Assembly (NCBI GenBank): GCA_963556255.1
Contig: OY744615.1
Location: 20,718,196 to 20,782,195 of the forward strand
Direction: 5' to 3'
DNA: 64,000 nt
Origin: Allolobophora icterica
Lineage: Eukaryota > Annelida > Clitellata > Crassiclitellata > Lumbricidae
Part shown: one piece after another, positions 60,900 to 64,000 of the stretch
How the letters are laid out: each line of letters begins with the position of its first letter
Position numbering within the stretch: the first letter of the stretch is position 1
Position numbers and translations under genes: made by a program
The notes under the pieces: generated by a model
Told to the model about the DNA's origin: nothing
The model's input: only the letters and a program-made list of their open reading frames with translations
Databases searched by the model: none

Positions 60900-61085
60900 A
60901 CAGGTGGGGGGGGGACACGGGACACTTTAGAACTAATTTGGTGTAAAAAGAAGTGAACAAATTTGTTGACCTTTTATCAGTGTTTCTTCAATATGTGGGG
61001 GTGCAACTGTATAGTGTGTCCCCTCTACTGTCAAAAGTGAGGGTCTTGACCCCTCGACCTCCGGGATCGCAGCCCATGCTTTTGG
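60900..61085 (-). repeat. Dispersed C/G-rich repeat (minus orientation)
   Basis: On the minus strand, gctgcgatcccggaggtcga, then ggggtcaagaccc, then gggacacactatacagttgc, then an A-rich stretch, matches the repeats at 8975-9330 and 57305-57410. Confidence 0.55.
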
Positions 61086-62611
61086 GCCTCCCCTTTGCCA
61101 ATGTTCTGCATTTTACTAGCATTCGACAATATCCTATGCAACATTACACAATCTCTTAACTATAATAGATAAGATAAGTCTGTGTGGACCAGTTCATTGC
61201 TACACGGAGGTTAAGATAGGATAGCTTCCGAGTGTATGGTTCAGTTGGTCTCGGACGCTGCATGTACATTCAGGTCACGGTGTCACCTCAGCAAAAAATA
61301 TTGCAAAAAAGAGTTGCTGCCGAAGATAAGATCCAACTGTTGCACTGTTCAGTGGGCAATGCACAGAACGAGTTGTAAGTGGCGATGTTAAAAGATGTGC
61401 CACAGATGCAAGATGCATATACAGTAGATGACTAGCCTACTGTGTGTTCGCGCAAGAATTCTCTTGAGGTTTTGCCTCGCTGTGATCGGGCAATCTGTAT
61501 CGAATAAGTTGCTTATAGCCATCGACGATGAGAGCGCCTTCACCTTTCTTAGTCTCCATACTCCATAAGCGCTTGAAAACCATTTCGTTCGATTTAATTT
61601 CTGTTTTTATATCGGGGGCATATCTGATGAGTCAGTCTTGGAGAGGCGCTATTCAAACCTGATTACAATAACAATTGCGTAAGAAATTCTTATCTGCTGT
61701 TTCCCAATAGTTGTAAGTGGCGATGTTAAAAGATGTGCCGCAACAATAAAGCCAATAGGCCTATTTGGCGCTGAAACGACTGACGGTCTACCGACCCATC
61801 TACCACTAGATCCATCCATGATCTACTCCAGCGACCCATCTGCCACTTGCCCGACCCATCTAGTGCTCGAAACATAAAATTTGATGCCCATTTAAATGCT
61901 GGCAGTGAAAGTATGATAGATACGAAATGACTTAGAGACGGAGACGAAACGAATTTTTATTACATGTTAATGTGAACTGTTAATATGGCACATAAACCCA
62001 TCTTAACGCAGAAGATATTATGTGTTGTTAGACTAAAGGAAGCCTACGATACGAATTCAACTGACGAGAGAATCGCCAGAGGCACAAATGCAGTTGTTCT
62101 GCTGCTCGGAAGAAAGCGTCAGACTGCTTTAGGCGTTTACTGAACAACCAAAAGCAAAGAGAGGATTACAGAGATTCGACTTTATACAGTTGAAGCTTAC
62201 AAGCTACTGTTGAGTTGTCAAAGGGAAAAACCGGAAGGATCGTTAGACCCGTTTGGTTCAGGATTGTCCTTTGCCTTTCGATTATGTCATAGACGATTTG
62301 CTTGATGCATAGCTTATAGATAATTCTTTTTCAAATTTAAGCAGATATGAACAAAACAGCCACAATAATTATGTGCAAATTATGAACATAGTCTTCACAA
62401 TCAGTGATCATGCAAACTAAATTTATATGTTATGTCCAAGTTTAATTTTAACCTTGCTTAGAGTCAGTAGGACTACATTCGTAGAAAAAAGAGTTGTATA
62501 CTTGTGGACCGGATCACTTAATGATACATATTTAATGCGGGCCTTATACGTAATTTCGATATTCTTTAATGTCTTAGTTATGAATAGTCTCGCTTCGATG
62601 AATTAAGCTAT
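61086..62611. other. No recognised gene
   Basis: No coding homology. A 30-bp sequence containing gttgtaagtggcgatgttaa occurs twice (about 61371 and 61710). Confidence 0.45.
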
Positions 62612-62908
62612 CAGGGGCGCCGGCAGCGTGACGCACTGGACGCACGTGCGTCCACCCACCAAATCAAATCCACACAAGGATTAGTCATCGCATCGATATT
62701 GACAATTTCACTGTGTAATTTTGGTTTACCATACAGTATGTATAAATAGTATAATAAGATATCATATACATGTATCATACTGTACTTTTATGACTCACTC
62801 TGAGTCATTTTCAGTGTATGACTACGAGTGGCAGACAGAGGACGGGCGTGGATGGGAGGAGACGGGAGGGGTGTGCGTCCAATATTTTAAAGCCTGGCGG
62901 CGCCCCTG
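62612..62908. mobile_element. hAT-type MITE (297 bp) with perfect 8-bp target duplication
   Basis: The ends caggggcgccggcag and ctggcggcgcccctg are inverted repeats. The 8-mer taagctat is duplicated at 62604-62611 and 62909-62916. Open frames through it are not supported as genes. Confidence 0.9.
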
Positions 62909-62916
62909 TAAGCTAT

Positions 62917-64000
62917 CAAATGTTATTGGCAACATTATATGATGACAAGACAAACCCATCTTTTTTCATTCAGATTCAGATTGTTTCATTGATCACCATG
63001 TAACAAAATATATTTACAGACAGTCACATGCAATGGCGCTAATAGGTAAACCCATTAGGAACGTAAGGTTCCGCTATCAGGGTCACCCTAATTACATTCA
63101 TTAAATTAATACGCACAATCATAATAATCAATGTTAATCATGCCATTGGTGACAACGGTACACTAAACATGATTAAATCAGTATAAATCTGTAGTACGAG
63201 ATGAAAGAAATAACAGTGCATGTGCAAACAATCACACAGTGCAGTCATGTGTATGCACCCAATAGACCGAGTTTCGGTTTTTGCTTGAATTCAGGTATAA
63301 TTATTTTCTTGGAAATATTTGTGTAGGCCTACTAATGAAACTTGGAAATTCTGGATTTTTGATTTTTACACAAAAATATTAGTTATAGACGAAAAAATCG
63401 CCAGCTTCTGGGGTTTCTTTTCCAGATCTCAGCAAGGGTACTGCTCCTTTACTCCGATGAAAGTCCCTCAGATACTACCTCCCTCTAACTTCGTCATTCT
63501 GGCGACACCACTGAGATTGTGATATATAACTGCTCAGTTACAATTACAATTTATCAAGGATGACGCTGTTTACAGTTCATGTAGTTTAAAACTTGTCACA
63601 TGAACATAATAATTATAAATCTTCACATGATGCTAGAATATGGATCATATTCTGATGTAGGCTAGCGAAGTTAGAATTGAAATGTTATTTACTCTGGTAA
63701 TGTATGTTTGTGCAATGCTAGATTCATTTTTTATTGATTCAGTGTTCTCAAATAGCATGAAAGCCTTTTGTTTCCGAATTTCTTAGGTTGGGTGAAAAAT
63801 CATTCATCTGAAACCAAACCATAATGCTAAATGATCTTATATTCGTTAACACTATTCAATTCACTTGCTTAGAAACTGGAACTTGTAAAGAAGTAGAAGA
63901 TAAAGAAGAATCTCTGTGGCGGAAATAGGTTTCCGCGTTGGTATGGTGCTTGGCGAACTTTTGGGTGTTTTGTTGGCCGGTATGGGCCTTGATAACTATG
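62917..64000. other. No recognised gene; possible exon start at the right edge
   Basis: At 63943 a plus-strand ATG opens a hydrophobic frame (MVLGELLGVLLAGMGLDNY) that runs off the window. It looks like a signal peptide but is too short to judge. The rest is AT-rich and unassigned. Confidence 0.3.

Overview
This is animal nuclear DNA, most likely from an annelid. It is intron-rich and full of simple repeats and transposon relics, with no bacterial-style gene packing. The annelid call rests on four intact, tandem, minus-strand genes whose product has the architecture of a linker chain of giant extracellular haemoglobin (erythrocruorin): a signal peptide, an N-terminal coiled-coil helix, one LDL-receptor class A module and a C-terminal Cys-containing beta-barrel-type domain. 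I assembled all four from three exons each. In every copy the splice sites agree (exon 1 is 247 bp, exon 2 is 129 bp, exon 3 is 392 or 395 bp; both introns are phase 1) and the reading frame stays open, giving 255-256 residues.

Layout. From 1 to 15.6 kb there is no gene I recognise. It holds microsatellites, tRNA-like SINE pieces, a decayed Gypsy-like retroelement (5.4-6.8 kb), a hAT transposase remnant (7.0-7.5 kb), a 2.5 kb inverted-repeat DNA element (8.8-11.3 kb) with a nested 221 bp hAT-type MITE, and a non-LTR reverse transcriptase relic (13.2-14.0 kb). From about 15.6 to 52.5 kb lies an array of four segmental repeats, here A to D. Each carries one linker gene (A 17589-21092, B 28455-33210, C 38405-42312, D 47550-51200). 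They share a 31-bp minisatellite in the 3' flank. Units A-C also share a 12-bp-unit minisatellite in intron 2, a SINE-like piece and a purine-rich (AG/AGAC)n tract upstream of the start codon. Later insertions tell the copies apart: a head-to-tail dimer of a P-element-like transposon (24046-27138), a truncated RTE-type element in intron 2 of B, a CR1/L2-type element downstream of D, several hAT-type MITEs with 8-bp target duplications, and a perfect 457-bp tandem duplication (43994-44907). From 52.5 to 64 kb there is again no recognised host gene. It holds a frameshifted RTE relic, a 2.2 kb fold-back element with about 600-bp inverted arms, another L2-type fragment, a dispersed repeat and a 297-bp MITE.

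How the genes work together. If the family call is right, the four proteins are secreted, assemble as coiled-coil trimers and scaffold globin dodecamers into a hexagonal-bilayer haemoglobin. The copies differ in ways that could matter: B has lost two cysteines together and D has gained an N-glycosylation sequon. Shared insertions and segments group the copies differently in different parts of the unit (3' flank A with C and B with D; intron 1 A with D and B with C), which points to block duplication plus unequal exchange or gene conversion.
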